DNA from: Opitutus terrae PB90-1
Lineage (GTDB): Bacteria > Verrucomicrobiota > Verrucomicrobiia > Opitutales > Opitutaceae
Assembly (NCBI RefSeq): GCF_000019965.1
Contig: NC_010571.1
Span: 5,775,001 to 5,839,000, forward strand
Length of the DNA: 64,000 nt
Direction: 5' to 3'
The number at the start of each line of letters is the position of its first letter. Positions within the stretch are counted from its first letter, which is position 1. The notes under the pieces were generated by a model. It saw only the letters and a program-made list of their open reading frames with translations, was not told where the DNA came from and searched no databases. Shown here piece after piece: positions 35,504-45,027 of this stretch. The position numbers were made by a program, and so were the translations under genes.

Positions 35504-36958
35504 TCAGGCGCCGGTTTGGCCGAATACCCGGTTCAGCACGGTTTGCGCCGCGTGATAGCCGCACATGCCATGCACGCCTCCGCCCGGCGGCGTCGAACTC
35601 GAACAGAGAAACAAACGCGGATTGGGCGTCGCGTAGGGATTCCATTTCGGAAATGGCCGAAATAGAAATTGCGAGAGATCGTTCGCCCCTCCCGCCATGT
35701 CACCGCCGATCATGGTCGGATTGTGTGCCTCGAGCTGCCCGGGGCCGATGCGGTGTCGCGCGATGATCCGATCGCGGAATCCCGGCGCGAATCGCTCGAT
35801 CGCCGTTTCGATCCGCTCGGTCATGTCGCCGTTGAATCCGTTCGGCACGTGACAGTAGGCCCAGCCGGTGTGGCCACCACCGGCCAGCACCCGCGTCCGG
35901 TCGAACAGCGACTGCTGCGCCACCAGCACGAACGGCTGTTCCGGCGGCTGGCCGCGAGTGGCCTGCCATTCGCTGCGCAGCACGTCTTCAAACGCGCCGC
36001 ACACGTGCACCGTCATCGCCCGCGCGCACTCCGCGTTGCGCCACGGAATCGGTCCGTCCAATGCCCAGTCGACCTTGAAAATGCCCGGCCCGTGTCGAAA
36101 CCGCCGCAGCCGGTCCGCGTAACGCCGCGGCAGAGCGCCCCCGCAGATCGCCGCGACTTGGTGCGGACTCAGGTCAAACAGCACCGCGCGCGATGGCGGC
36201 AGTTCGGCCAGGCTGGTCACGCGCGCCTCCGTCTGCACCTCGCCACCAAATTTTTCGAGCGCGCGGATCAGCGCCCGCGTGATCGCCTGCGATCCGCCTT
36301 CCGCGCACGGCCAGTCCACCACGTGCGCGGCCAGCGCCAGTACGAGGCCGAACGAAGCCGTCCCGGCGCGCTCGAGCGACATCACCGAGTGCGCCGCGCA
36401 TCCGGCGAACAGCGCGCGTGCCGCCGGCCCGTCGAACCGGCTTCGCGCCAGCCCTTCGCACGAACGCAGCCCGAGCCAACCGAACCGCGCGAGTGACATC
36501 ATCGCGCCCGGCGCGGGCCACCACACCGGATTGAGCAGTGCGTGCACGAACTCCTCGCGCGCGAACGGCGCCATCGTCCGCCGCCACTCTTTGCCGTCCA
36601 CTCCGAGCCCCGCAGCCGTGTCGGCGATCGAGCGTCGCAGCACCGCCACTTCACCGTTCGGCAGGGGATGCACCAGCGGCAGATCGGAGCGCACCCAGCG
36701 GAGGCCATGCTCCTCGAGCCCGATCTCTCGAAACACCGGCGAAAGCACTCCCATCGGATGCACCGCCGAGCAGATGTCGTGAACAAAACCGGGGAGCGTG
36801 AGCTCCGCCGACCGACATCCGCCGCCCGGCACCGGCATCGCTTCGAGCACACGCACCGCCAGACCCGCGCGCGCCAATACGACCGCGGCCGTCAGGCCAT
36901 TCGGCCCCGCGCCGACGACGACTGCATCGTAATCCGTTTTGCCCCCGGTCTCCACCAT
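35504..36958 (-). CDS. FAD-dependent oxidoreductase, phytoene-desaturase-like
   Basis: A 484-residue flavoprotein with N-terminal dinucleotide-binding motif VVVGAGPNGLTAAVVLARAG then VLEAMPVPGGG, and a C-terminal FAD-contact segment (FLCSSSTPPGGGVHGMCGYH) typical of the CrtI/amine-oxidase superfamily (NAD(P)/FAD-dependent, PYROXD2-like). ATG at 36958 is chosen as the nearest start before the motif; the frame continues upstream without family sequence. No carotenoid genes are nearby, so the substrate is unclear. Confidence 0.85.
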   Translation of the reverse strand: MVETGGKTDYDAVVVGAGPNGLTAAVVLARAGLAVRVLEAMPVPGGGCRSAELTLPGFVHDICSAVHPMGVLSPVFREIGLEEHGLRWVRSDLPLVHPLPNGEVAVLRRSIADTAAGLGVDGKEWRRTMAPFAREEFVHALLNPVWWPAPGAMMSLARFGWLGLRSCEGLARSRFDGPAARALFAGCAAHSVMSLERAGTASFGLVLALAAHVVDWPCAEGGSQAITRALIRALEKFGGEVQTEARVTSLAELPPSRAVLFDLSPHQVAAICGGALPRRYADRLRRFRHGPGIFKVDWALDGPIPWRNAECARAMTVHVCGAFEDVLRSEWQATRGQPPEQPFVLVAQQSLFDRTRVLAGGGHTGWAYCHVPNGFNGDMTERIETAIERFAPGFRDRIIARHRIGPGQLEAHNPTMIGGDMAGGANDLSQFLFRPFPKWNPYATPNPRLFLCSSSTPPGGGVHGMCGYHAAQTVLNRVFGQTGA

Positions 36959-37178
36959 GCGGCAACCGTTTCCCCCGCGGAGAGAATTGCAACTGCGCGC
37001 CGCGCGGTTCGACGAAGGCACCATGCAGCAGGGAAGGCTCTCCGAAAACTCGTCTCGGCAGCCGACGACGCGTAGGGCCGGTGCTCGCCGCCGGCCGGGA
37101 ACGCGTGGGTGTTCGGTCTTGTTTCGCGGCTGCCGGCTAGCGGCAGCCCTACAGCTTACATCGCGCGATTTCGGCGTC

Positions 37179-38819
37179 TCAGTCCGATCCCGCCGGTTGC
37201 GGCTCGCGCCCATACCAAAAGGCCGTGTTGATCCAGCGCGGGTGACCTTCGCCAATCAGTTTGTGGCCCATCTGCTCCTCCACGACGCGAATCGATTTCC
37301 GAAACTGGAACGCGTCATTCAGGTGAAACGAGTAAACCGTCGGATGCCCGGGTCGCAGCGTCACGAACCCCGACACCGCCTTCCGGTCGAAGCGACACCA
37401 GCCACTGTTGAAATATTCTTCGCTGCCCGTGCCGTGATACGACGGCGGCCAGCCGGCCTCGTCGGACCAGATCAGCCAATCGCCTTCGCCCCACCACGCG
37501 TAGCTCGGCCAGTCGATCGACAGCATCACACCGACATACTTTCCGGCGCCGCTGCGCTGGAGCACGGTTTTGACCGGCACCTGCTTGGGCCCGACGCGCG
37601 GCGTATCCGCCGTGTCCGCCAGACTGTGCGTCCACGTCGCATGAAACCGCCCCCAGTCCGGCGGCAGTTTTTCACGACGCTCGAGTTGCAGCCGCACCCG
37701 CGCGAGGCTCACCGCGACGTCGCCGGTGTTGACCAGCTTCACTCTCGCGCCGTGCGCGAAGGGCATCGGGAAACAGGCATACGCCTCCCTGTCCGTCGTG
37801 CCGAGAAGCAGCGAGTGAAACGTCGTCGAATACGGCACGAGGTCCCAGTTGTCCGGATGCAGCGGCCCGCTCGGTCCATTCACCGCCGCGGGTGATTGCA
37901 GCACCTGCCCGAGCCCGCCGTGCACGTGTCCGAAAAAATAACCCACCGGCACGTCGACGCTGGGCTCCGCCGCTCCGTCCCAGGTGAGTTGCAGCCGCAC
38001 TGCCTCCAAGACCTGCGGCGTGGCCGGTTCGAGCTGCACGCGAAGCTGCCGGATCACCCCGGTGCCCGGCAGGTCGAACGACAACGTCTCGTGCGGCGCA
38101 AGCGCGGTGCTATGCTCGGCATCCCATTGGGCAGGCGGCAGCGGCGCGCTCGACTCGGCCAGCAACCAAGCTTCGCGCGTGGCCAGCGCCTCGCGCTTTT
38201 CCGCCTCGCTGAGCGGCCAGGTCAGGCTCTTCACCTTCACGCTTTCGGAATAGCGCGTGTAGGTGATCTGCCAGTAATTGCTCCACCGCGCGTCGTTCCA
38301 GTCCGGCTTGCCGTAGTCGGCGTTCACCAGCTGCACGAGGCAGTGTTGCGCAAAGGGAATCGGGAACAGCGTCCCGGGATAGCTTTTGAAGAACACCAGT
38401 GGATAGGGCAGCGGGCCATTCTGGTAATCGAAGAACTCGGTGATCGGCAGATCGATCGTCGGCGCCGACAGGCCGTCCAGGAAAATCTGAATGCGCGTGC
38501 CCTGCTGCTGCGGTCCGAGCACGCCGAGAAAGATCCGGTGAATGCAGCCCGGGCCGTCGACGTCCAGCAGGATGTTGCGGCCCGGTTCGGTCGCAGTCGG
38601 CGGCCGCAGATCCTTGAAATCGCCACCGTCGCCGTTCGCGCCCGTCCGGTCCCACGTGCTCGCCAACGCAGTGTGCGAGTTCTCGAGCTCGGCCAGGTGC
38701 TCGACCGAACGCATGCGCTGCAAAAACCAACTGACGTCGCGGATCTCTTCCGCGCCCAGCATAGCCGCAGACGTGAGCAACCACGCGATCAGCAGGGGAA
38801 ACATTGGAACAAGTTTCAT
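37179..38819 (-). CDS. DUF2961 / GH172-like secreted glycosidase
   Basis: A 546-residue protein with signal peptide (cut after AAMLGA). Two beta-sandwich halves are suggested by motifs LLDVDGPGCIHRIFLG and FFDYQNGPLPYPLV in the first, and GEGDWLIWSDEAGWPPSYHG with GTGSEEYFNSGWC in the second; the latter is the strongest DUF2961 signature. Characterised relatives (GH172) act on arabinofuranosides or difructose anhydrides, with the SEE glutamate implicated in catalysis. The product is probably periplasmic or surface-located. Length fits a two-domain family member. Confidence 0.82.
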   Translation of the reverse strand: MKLVPMFPLLIAWLLTSAAMLGAEEIRDVSWFLQRMRSVEHLAELENSHTALASTWDRTGANGDGGDFKDLRPPTATEPGRNILLDVDGPGCIHRIFLGVLGPQQQGTRIQIFLDGLSAPTIDLPITEFFDYQNGPLPYPLVFFKSYPGTLFPIPFAQHCLVQLVNADYGKPDWNDARWSNYWQITYTRYSESVKVKSLTWPLSEAEKREALATREAWLLAESSAPLPPAQWDAEHSTALAPHETLSFDLPGTGVIRQLRVQLEPATPQVLEAVRLQLTWDGAAEPSVDVPVGYFFGHVHGGLGQVLQSPAAVNGPSGPLHPDNWDLVPYSTTFHSLLLGTTDREAYACFPMPFAHGARVKLVNTGDVAVSLARVRLQLERREKLPPDWGRFHATWTHSLADTADTPRVGPKQVPVKTVLQRSGAGKYVGVMLSIDWPSYAWWGEGDWLIWSDEAGWPPSYHGTGSEEYFNSGWCRFDRKAVSGFVTLRPGHPTVYSFHLNDAFQFRKSIRVVEEQMGHKLIGEGHPRWINTAFWYGREPQPAGSD

Positions 38820-39044
38820 AACGTGAAGGCTCGAATTCTAGTACTGTGGGTCGCACGGGCGGGGGCGATGCGGTCCACCCGGAGCCGCGCATCCGGGCGT
38901 TTCCTGCGGGGGACGGCGCAAGGATCCGGCACGCATTGGCCTCGAGCGAGCTTCATCTTCCACCGTCGGAAAAATTCGCTCGCGCCCGAATTGGCGTGAA
39001 GGGGGCCGCGCGTTGACATCGCAACCCCGCCGCTACGCTGTGCG

Positions 39045-40583
39045 ATGAAAATCCTGCTCACGGGAGGGACCGGAGTGATCGGCACCGGCGCGATCCCCGC
39101 CATGCTGAAGGCCGGCCACGAAATCCGCCTGCTGTCGCGTCACGCGGACCGCGACGTGTCTCGTTTTCCGGCAGGCGTGGAATCATTTACCGCCGATCTC
39201 GGCGAACCCGGCAGCCTGCCACAAGCGGTGCAGGGATGTGAGGCGATTGTCCACATCGCCGGCATCGTCGAAGAACGGCCGCCGGAAATCACGTTCGAAA
39301 AAATCAACGTTGGCGGCACGCGCGCGCTCTGCGCCGCTGGCGAAGCCGCAGGCCGCCCCTACTTCCTTCACGTTTCGTCATTGGGCGCAGATCGCGGCGA
39401 GTCCGAATACCATCGTTCCAAGCTGCGCGCTGAACAGATCGTGCAGCGTTACCACGGACCCTGGCTCATTCTCCGGCCCGGCGCCGTCTACGGGCCGGGC
39501 GATGAAACGATTTCGCTGCTGCTGAAATTCATTCGTCATCTGCCGGCGGTGCCGATCGTCGACGACGGCACCCAGCCGTTTCAGCCGCTCTGGTTCGAGG
39601 ATTTTGGCGCCGTCCTGGCGGAAGCAGTCACCCGCCGTGAACTCGCCGGGCAGATCCTCGAAGTGGCCGGCCCAGATATCACCTCCACCGTCGACGTGCT
39701 GGATCGACTCGCTCGCATCACCGATCGCAATCCGCCCCGGCTGCCGGTGCCCACGTGGCTCGCGCAGGTCGGCGCGAGTTCAGCCGAATCCGCCGGCGGG
39801 TTCGGGGAAAAACTTTTGCGGCAGCTCGGGCTGTCGGCACCGATCAATAGCGCCAAGCTTCAGATGCTCCTCGAAGGCAGCGTGCTCGGCAATCCGCAGA
39901 GCAATGCGCTGATCTCCGCGTTCACCGTCGCGCCCACGCCGCTTCAGGATGGACTGGAACAACTCGCCGATCAGCTGCCGGAGCGTCCTCCAGGCGAGGG
40001 CGTCGGCGCGGTCGAGCGCTCGGTCTATTTCGCCGAAATCGAACCGACCACGTTGTCGCCGGCCGAGCTGCTGTCGCTCGTGCTCGAACGGATCACCGAG
40101 GTCATGCCGCTCGAGTTTGCGGCCGAGCCGGGCGCTCCGACGCGCGCGGAGCTCGGCGTCACGATGACCGGCGCGATTCCGGGTCGCGGCCACTTTCAGG
40201 TGCGGCTCGACGAGCGCACCGAGACGCGCGCGACGTTCGTGACGATCGAAGGCCATCCGCTGGCCGGGGTGCTGACGTTCTCCACCGACGCGACACCACG
40301 CGGCGTGCGGTTCGCGATCGAGCTCGTCGCGCAATCCGCCAATGTCGCCGACTGGCTCGCGATGCGGACGTTCGGCCGGGCAATGCAAAGCAGCAACTGG
40401 CGTGCGGTGGTGCGACGGGTCATCGCGTTGAGCGGCGGCGAAGCACCGCAAGGCGTGCAAAAGCAGCACGAGACGCTGAGCGAAGAAGACGTGACCGCGT
40501 TGACCGGGCGCGTGCGCGAGCTCGTCGCCCGCCGTGAGCGCGAGGAGACCGAACAGGAGATCGGCTCCGCGCCGGACCACTGA
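39045..40583 (+). CDS. SDR/NDUFA9-like NAD-dependent epimerase with C-terminal extra domain
   Basis: A 512-residue fusion. Residues 1-~285 are an atypical extended SDR: TGGTGVIGTGAIPAML cofactor loop, HVSSLGADRGES with YHRSK active-site Tyr and Lys, and PGAVYGPGDETI. Residues ~325-480 form a second domain (IEPTTLSPAELLSLVLERI, then RGHFQVRLDERTETRATFVT) resembling SRPBCC/DUF1990-like lipid-binding folds; this part is a weak match. The protein is cytoplasmic, with no signal peptide. It ends in an acidic, charged tail. Likely substrate is a sugar nucleotide or quinone-like lipid, not determinable. Confidence 0.8.
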   Translation: MKILLTGGTGVIGTGAIPAMLKAGHEIRLLSRHADRDVSRFPAGVESFTADLGEPGSLPQAVQGCEAIVHIAGIVEERPPEITFEKINVGGTRALCAAGEAAGRPYFLHVSSLGADRGESEYHRSKLRAEQIVQRYHGPWLILRPGAVYGPGDETISLLLKFIRHLPAVPIVDDGTQPFQPLWFEDFGAVLAEAVTRRELAGQILEVAGPDITSTVDVLDRLARITDRNPPRLPVPTWLAQVGASSAESAGGFGEKLLRQLGLSAPINSAKLQMLLEGSVLGNPQSNALISAFTVAPTPLQDGLEQLADQLPERPPGEGVGAVERSVYFAEIEPTTLSPAELLSLVLERITEVMPLEFAAEPGAPTRAELGVTMTGAIPGRGHFQVRLDERTETRATFVTIEGHPLAGVLTFSTDATPRGVRFAIELVAQSANVADWLAMRTFGRAMQSSNWRAVVRRVIALSGGEAPQGVQKQHETLSEEDVTALTGRVRELVARREREETEQEIGSAPDH

Positions 40584-40708
40584 GTCACGCGGCGGTGCCG
40601 CCGCCGTTTATGCCGCAGAACGCCGGATGAAAAACTGGCGCCGGGAGCGCGCGCGGCTACGTTGGACGACCCGGACGCCCCGCCGGCACACTCTTTCCCT
40701 CGTCCACG

Positions 40709-41743
40709 ATGAGCTCAGACACGCTCTCCGATGTATTGCATGCGGTGCGGCTGACTGGCGCGGTGTTTTTCGATGTCGAGGCGCATGCGCCGTGGTCGGA
40801 AGCCTCCCCTGCCGGCAGTGTGATCGCGCCGCAGGCGTTGCCCTCCGTGCAGCACGTGATCGCCTTTCACGTCGTGACCGAAGGCCGTTGCTGGGTCGCG
40901 ACCGCTGGACTCGCGCCCGTCGCGCTCGAGGCTGGTGACATCGTCGTGTTTCCGCAGGGCGACGCGCACACGCTCTACAGCGAAGCTGGACCGGCCCATC
41001 CAGTGCCGCTCGATACGTTCGCGCGCGCCCGCCGCAGCCAGCTACCGCTGCCGGTTCACATTGGGACACAGGGAATGGAACGGACCCACCTGGTGTGCGG
41101 CTATCTCGGCTGCGACGTACGGCCGTTCAACCCGCTGATCGCAACGCTGCCCAGGATCCTGCACGTGCGCGACCGCGCCGGTGCGACCCATGGCTGGCTC
41201 AGCCAGTTCATTTCCGTGGCACTCGCCGAATCGCGCGAAAAACGGCCCGGCGGCGAATCGGTGCTGTCGCGACTCAGCGAACTGATGTTCATTGAAGTCG
41301 TCCGCCGGCACGTGGAGGCGATGTCGCCGCAGCACACCGGTTGGCTCGCGGGACTCCGCGACGAATTCGTGGGCCGGGCACTGGCCGTGATGCACCGCGA
41401 ACCCGCCCGCAACTGGTCGCTGGAGGAACTCGCACTCGCGGCTGGGCGCTCGCGTTCAGCTTTTGCGGAGCGGTTCGCGGAACTGGTCGGTCAACCGCCG
41501 ATGCAATACCTCGCGCACTGGCGGATGCAGGTCGCCGCGGGTCTGCTCGCCCGCGGCGCCAAAGTCTCGAGCGTGGCGCTCGAGGTCGGCTACGATTCCG
41601 AGGCGGCGTTCAGTCGGGCCTTCAAGAAACTTGCCGGAACTTCGCCGGGTGCCTGGCGCCTGCGCGGTGGCGAAGCGTCCACCGCCGTTCGCAGCGACGC
41701 TCCAGCGTCAAACCATTCTCTGCCGCTGGCCGCCTCGGCCTGA
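40709..41743 (+). CDS. AraC-family transcriptional regulator (cupin type)
   Basis: A 344-residue regulator. The N-terminal ~190 residues are a cupin-like ligand-binding domain (VIAFHVVTEGRCWVATAGLA, then EAGDIVVFPQGDAHTLYS). The C-terminal ~100 residues hold two AraC helix-turn-helix motifs (WSLEELALAAGRSRSAFAER and VSSVALEVGYDSEAAFSRAF, then KLAGTSPGAWR). It resembles regulators of the Cupin_6 group, which often control oxidoreductase genes. The likely target is a neighbouring gene, but no operator is evident. Confidence 0.92.
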   Translation: MSSDTLSDVLHAVRLTGAVFFDVEAHAPWSEASPAGSVIAPQALPSVQHVIAFHVVTEGRCWVATAGLAPVALEAGDIVVFPQGDAHTLYSEAGPAHPVPLDTFARARRSQLPLPVHIGTQGMERTHLVCGYLGCDVRPFNPLIATLPRILHVRDRAGATHGWLSQFISVALAESREKRPGGESVLSRLSELMFIEVVRRHVEAMSPQHTGWLAGLRDEFVGRALAVMHREPARNWSLEELALAAGRSRSAFAERFAELVGQPPMQYLAHWRMQVAAGLLARGAKVSSVALEVGYDSEAAFSRAFKKLAGTSPGAWRLRGGEASTAVRSDAPASNHSLPLAASA

Positions 41744-41824
41744 CCCGGCGTGCCCGAGTCGCCCTCGGGTCCCGCCCGATGCCGGAAATCTGTAACCGGT
41801 GTTACAGATTCCGGCGGGCTCCGA

Positions 41825-43105
41825 TCAGTTCGTGGCTGCCGTGGCCGCCGCGGAGTGCGGCGTGCTCGCGGTGAGAGCAGGACGGTTCAGCGGCTGCAAT
41901 GCGCGCTCGAACACCCACGTGCCGATCTCCGCGCCCTGCCGGTAGCCGGCCTCCACCGCACTGGCGAAATGGATTCCCGCCAGCACACGCGACGCGCCGT
42001 TCTCCCGCGCCGCCTGTGAGAAGGACCAGAACCGGCGCGTGATGCCGGGATACGGGCCGCCACTCGTCGTCGCGAAGCTCACAAAATCCGTGCCGAAGAA
42101 TCGCGCCATCGTCGCCGCCACCGCTCCGCCGAGCACCGTATGCGTGGAGGGATAATCCGGCACCGGCGGCGTGAACAGCTGACTGAGCCACTCGGCGTGG
42201 CCGGCTTCGCGGATCGCGGTCGCGGGCCGCCAGTAATGGTAATGATACTTGGCTTCGAACCCGCCGATAAATCCGTCCGCCATCGCGAGGTTCACGAGCG
42301 CCAACAGCCGCGCCTGGTCCCAGAGATCGAGCTTCTGCTGCGCGCCGACATTCGCCGCGATCCGGTTCCAGCCGCACGTCGAGTTCTCATACCAAAAACA
42401 GGCGATCTCACTCTGCTCATGCGTACGGCGGTCACTCTTCTCGCCGCCGATCAGCCGCACTTCCTCGAGATCGGCCAGGGCCCGCGGGCTGCCCACCGCC
42501 GGAGGCGGGGCCGGTCGGAACTGCGCGGATGCCGTCAGCACGAACGGCTTCACCCGGCCCCAGCCGGCCGCGACTGCCGGCGTGAAATCCGGCGGCGTCG
42601 GCCGGTAGTCGCCGGGTTCATTGCGCGGCGCGTATTCGCCGACCTCCTGCGCGCCGTCCTGCTGCCGCGCCTGCAGCAGCCAGGCCGCCGCGGTTTGGCC
42701 CGCCGCGATGCCGCGCTGCTTGGCCTCGCCGTCGGACACCTGCTGCAGCGAGGACGTAAGTTCGTGATCAAAGAGTGCGCGCTGCTTGGGCAGCAACGCG
42801 CTCAGCGTGACATGCGCGGCGGTCGCGACCGCGGCTTCCGCCGAGCCGCCGCGCGCCTGCGGCTGTTCAGCGCCATAAGTGTGATAGCGGGGATGCGTCG
42901 CGTTCGCCGCGTCGTGCATCGCGGTGTGCACGATCGCGAGCACGCGTGATTCCGCCATCGGATCGAGCGGCAGCGCCACCTCGGTCGCGCCGCAGGCGAC
43001 GCGGTTCCAGTGGAGCGCTTCATTGGCGTGGAGCTGGGCGGTGAGCGCCAGCAGGAGGGCGGCAGCCGTCGCGGCCAGCCGGTGTGTCATTCGGTTCGGT
43101 AACAT
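41825..43105 (-). CDS. Vanadium-dependent haloperoxidase / PAP2-like secreted protein
   Basis: A 426-residue protein with signal peptide; ATG at 43105 is used, and an in-frame ATG at 43090 lies directly before the leader MTHRLAATAAALLLA. The vanadate/phosphate-binding motifs of the family appear in order: AKYHYHYWRPATAIR (Lys and Arg), PDYPSTHTVLGGA (PSTH in place of the usual PSGH) and SRVLAGIHFASAVEAG (Arg and His). It may be a haloperoxidase or a phosphatase; the fold does not decide. It lies alone, divergent from the symporter at 43425. Confidence 0.83.
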   Translation of the reverse strand: MLPNRMTHRLAATAAALLLALTAQLHANEALHWNRVACGATEVALPLDPMAESRVLAIVHTAMHDAANATHPRYHTYGAEQPQARGGSAEAAVATAAHVTLSALLPKQRALFDHELTSSLQQVSDGEAKQRGIAAGQTAAAWLLQARQQDGAQEVGEYAPRNEPGDYRPTPPDFTPAVAAGWGRVKPFVLTASAQFRPAPPPAVGSPRALADLEEVRLIGGEKSDRRTHEQSEIACFWYENSTCGWNRIAANVGAQQKLDLWDQARLLALVNLAMADGFIGGFEAKYHYHYWRPATAIREAGHAEWLSQLFTPPVPDYPSTHTVLGGAVAATMARFFGTDFVSFATTSGGPYPGITRRFWSFSQAARENGASRVLAGIHFASAVEAGYRQGAEIGTWVFERALQPLNRPALTASTPHSAAATAATN

Positions 43106-43424
43106 GGATGGGATCGGATGTCTCGCGCCGGATTGATGGCCGGCGCTTCGTGTGTGGTGTGGTGGTGGATTGAGCCGCAGGTTGATCCGCGGTGTTGAAG
43201 CTGTCCGTTGAGCCTAGCGGGAATCGCCGCTGGGGTCCATGACTGCGCGTCCGGACTGCGTCGCCGTGCACCGCTCAAACCTGCTCCGGCGTCCGCGACC
43301 GTTGCTCGCGCGTCCGTGCGGCGCGCGCAGCCCGTGAATCGAATCTCGCTCGCGTCCGTCATATCCCCGGCCGGCGGGCGATCGCTCTTGTCGCACCCGC
43401 GCAATCCTCCTTACCTGACCCCAC
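43106..43424. other. Divergent intergenic region
   Basis: About 320 bases between the divergent haloperoxidase-like and symporter genes. It must hold both promoters. I see no strong -35/-10 pair, riboswitch-like structure or convincing small gene. Confidence 0.4.
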
Positions 43425-44822
43425 ATGCAGCCCGCCCCCACCCCGGACCGGCTCCCGCTCCGCGAATACCTCGGCTACGCGCTGGGCGACACCGCCTCGA
43501 ACCTGTTCTTCCAGACGTTCAACATCTTTCTGACGTATTACTATGTTGACGTGTGGGGGATCCCGGCCGCGGCGCTATTGCTGATGTTCCCGCTGGTCCG
43601 ACTCTGGGACGCCGTGAACGATCCTATCATGGGGATCGTCGCCGATCGCACCCGGAGCCGCTGGGGCAAGTTCCGGCCTTACCTGCTTTGGGGCGCGGTG
43701 CCCTACGGCGTTTGCGGTTACCTGATGTTCGCCGGACCCGATCTGAGCGCCCAGGGCAAAATCGTCTACGCCTACGTCACCTACACGCTCATGCTGATGG
43801 CCTACACGGTCATCAACGTGCCCTACTCCTCGCTGCTCGGAGTGATCAGCCCGTCGTCGCGCACGCGCACCGTGGCCTCGAGCTTCCGTTTTGTGGGCGC
43901 ATTCGGCGGCGGATTGTTGATCTCGATGTTCGTCCGGCCGCTGGTGAAGGAACTCGGCGGCGACAACGAGACCCTCGGCTTCCAGTACACGATGGCGATC
44001 TTCGGCGCGCTCTCGATCGCGATGTTCTGGATCACGTTCGCGACGACGAAGGAGCGCGTGACGCCGCCGCCGCAGCAGAAAACGAACGTGCTGGGCGAAC
44101 TGCGCGAGCTGGTGCGCAACGGCCCGTGGCTGGCGCTGCTGCTGGCGACGATTTTCTCGACCACCTTCATCGCGCTCCGCTCCGGCAGCACGCTCTTCTA
44201 TTTCAAATACTGCGTCGGCGACACCGGTGCGCCGGTGTGGCTCGGCCGCTTCGACGCGAGCACACTGTTCCTCGCGTCGGGCATGGCGAGCATGATGCTC
44301 GGCACGCTTTGTCTCGGCGTGTTCGCCCGGCGGATCGACAAGAAGCCGCTCGCGATCTGGCTGACCACCGGCACCGCGATCGCCTACGCGGCGTTCTATT
44401 TTCTGCCGACGGACAACTTCGCGCTGCTGCTCACGGTGAACGCACTCGGCACCTTCTGCATGGGTCCGACTTCCGCGCTGGTGTGGGCGATGTATGCCGA
44501 CGTGGCGGATTACGGTGAATGGAAATTCTCCCGTCGCTCGACCGGGCTCATCTATTCGGCGTCACTCTTCGCGCTGAAAACCGGAATCATGGTGGGCGGG
44601 TTCGTGCTGCCGTGGTTTTTGGACTTTTACGGGTTCGTGCCGAACATCACGCAGACTCCGCGCGCGCTCGAAGGCATCCTGCTCGCGTTCTCGCTCGGGG
44701 CCGGAGCGTTCGCGGGGCTGAAGGCGCTCGCGCTCGTCATCTATCCGCTCAACCAGCGCGAGGTCGACCGGGTCGAGCGCGAGCTACGCGAGCGCCGCGG
44801 GGAGCCGGCGGTGGCTGTCTGA
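43425..44822 (+). CDS. GPH-family sugar:cation symporter
   Basis: A 465-residue transporter with 12 predicted membrane segments. The N-terminus LREYLGYALGDTASNLFFQT and the loop MGIVADRTRSRWGKFRPYLL are signature sequences of the glycoside-pentoside-hexuronide family (MelB, XylP, YicJ). It would import glycosides or oligosaccharides with H+ or Na+. The C-terminus is short and charged. A perfect hairpin follows at 44881-44901. It could feed on products of secreted hydrolases encoded in this region. Confidence 0.92.
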   Translation: MQPAPTPDRLPLREYLGYALGDTASNLFFQTFNIFLTYYYVDVWGIPAAALLLMFPLVRLWDAVNDPIMGIVADRTRSRWGKFRPYLLWGAVPYGVCGYLMFAGPDLSAQGKIVYAYVTYTLMLMAYTVINVPYSSLLGVISPSSRTRTVASSFRFVGAFGGGLLISMFVRPLVKELGGDNETLGFQYTMAIFGALSIAMFWITFATTKERVTPPPQQKTNVLGELRELVRNGPWLALLLATIFSTTFIALRSGSTLFYFKYCVGDTGAPVWLGRFDASTLFLASGMASMMLGTLCLGVFARRIDKKPLAIWLTTGTAIAYAAFYFLPTDNFALLLTVNALGTFCMGPTSALVWAMYADVADYGEWKFSRRSTGLIYSASLFALKTGIMVGGFVLPWFLDFYGFVPNITQTPRALEGILLAFSLGAGAFAGLKALALVIYPLNQREVDRVERELRERRGEPAVAV

Positions 44823-44880
44823 TCGCACGGGGCTTTGGTCGACCGAGTGGCCCGGCGAGGGTCGCCCGGTTCAGGATGTA

Positions 44881-44901
44881 GCCGGGCTCGCTGAGCCCGG
44901 C
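44881..44901 (+). terminator. Hairpin after symporter gene
   Basis: GCCGGGCTC-GCT-GAGCCCGGC, a perfect 9-bp stem with 3-base loop about 60 bases after the stop. No T-run follows, so termination is uncertain; it may be a REP-like element. Confidence 0.45.
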
Positions 44902-44978
44902 CGGCCGAATGCATAAAGAAAAGACCACCGAGGTCAGCGACCTCGGCTACAATGTTTCGGACTGCGCCGTAAACGAAA

Positions 44979-45001
44979 GAGCCCGCCGGGATGGCGGGCT
45001 C
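44979..45001 (-). terminator. Terminator-like hairpin of ThuA gene (GAGCCCGCC family)
   Basis: GAGCCCGCC-GGGAT-GGCGGGCTC, followed on the minus strand by TTTCGTTTAC, 27 bases beyond the ThuA stop. Its stem is the same as in dispersed palindromes near 49.6, 51.4 and 59.9 kb. Confidence 0.7.
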
Positions 45002-45027
45002 GACTTCCAGCAAAAATGGGCCGCGTG

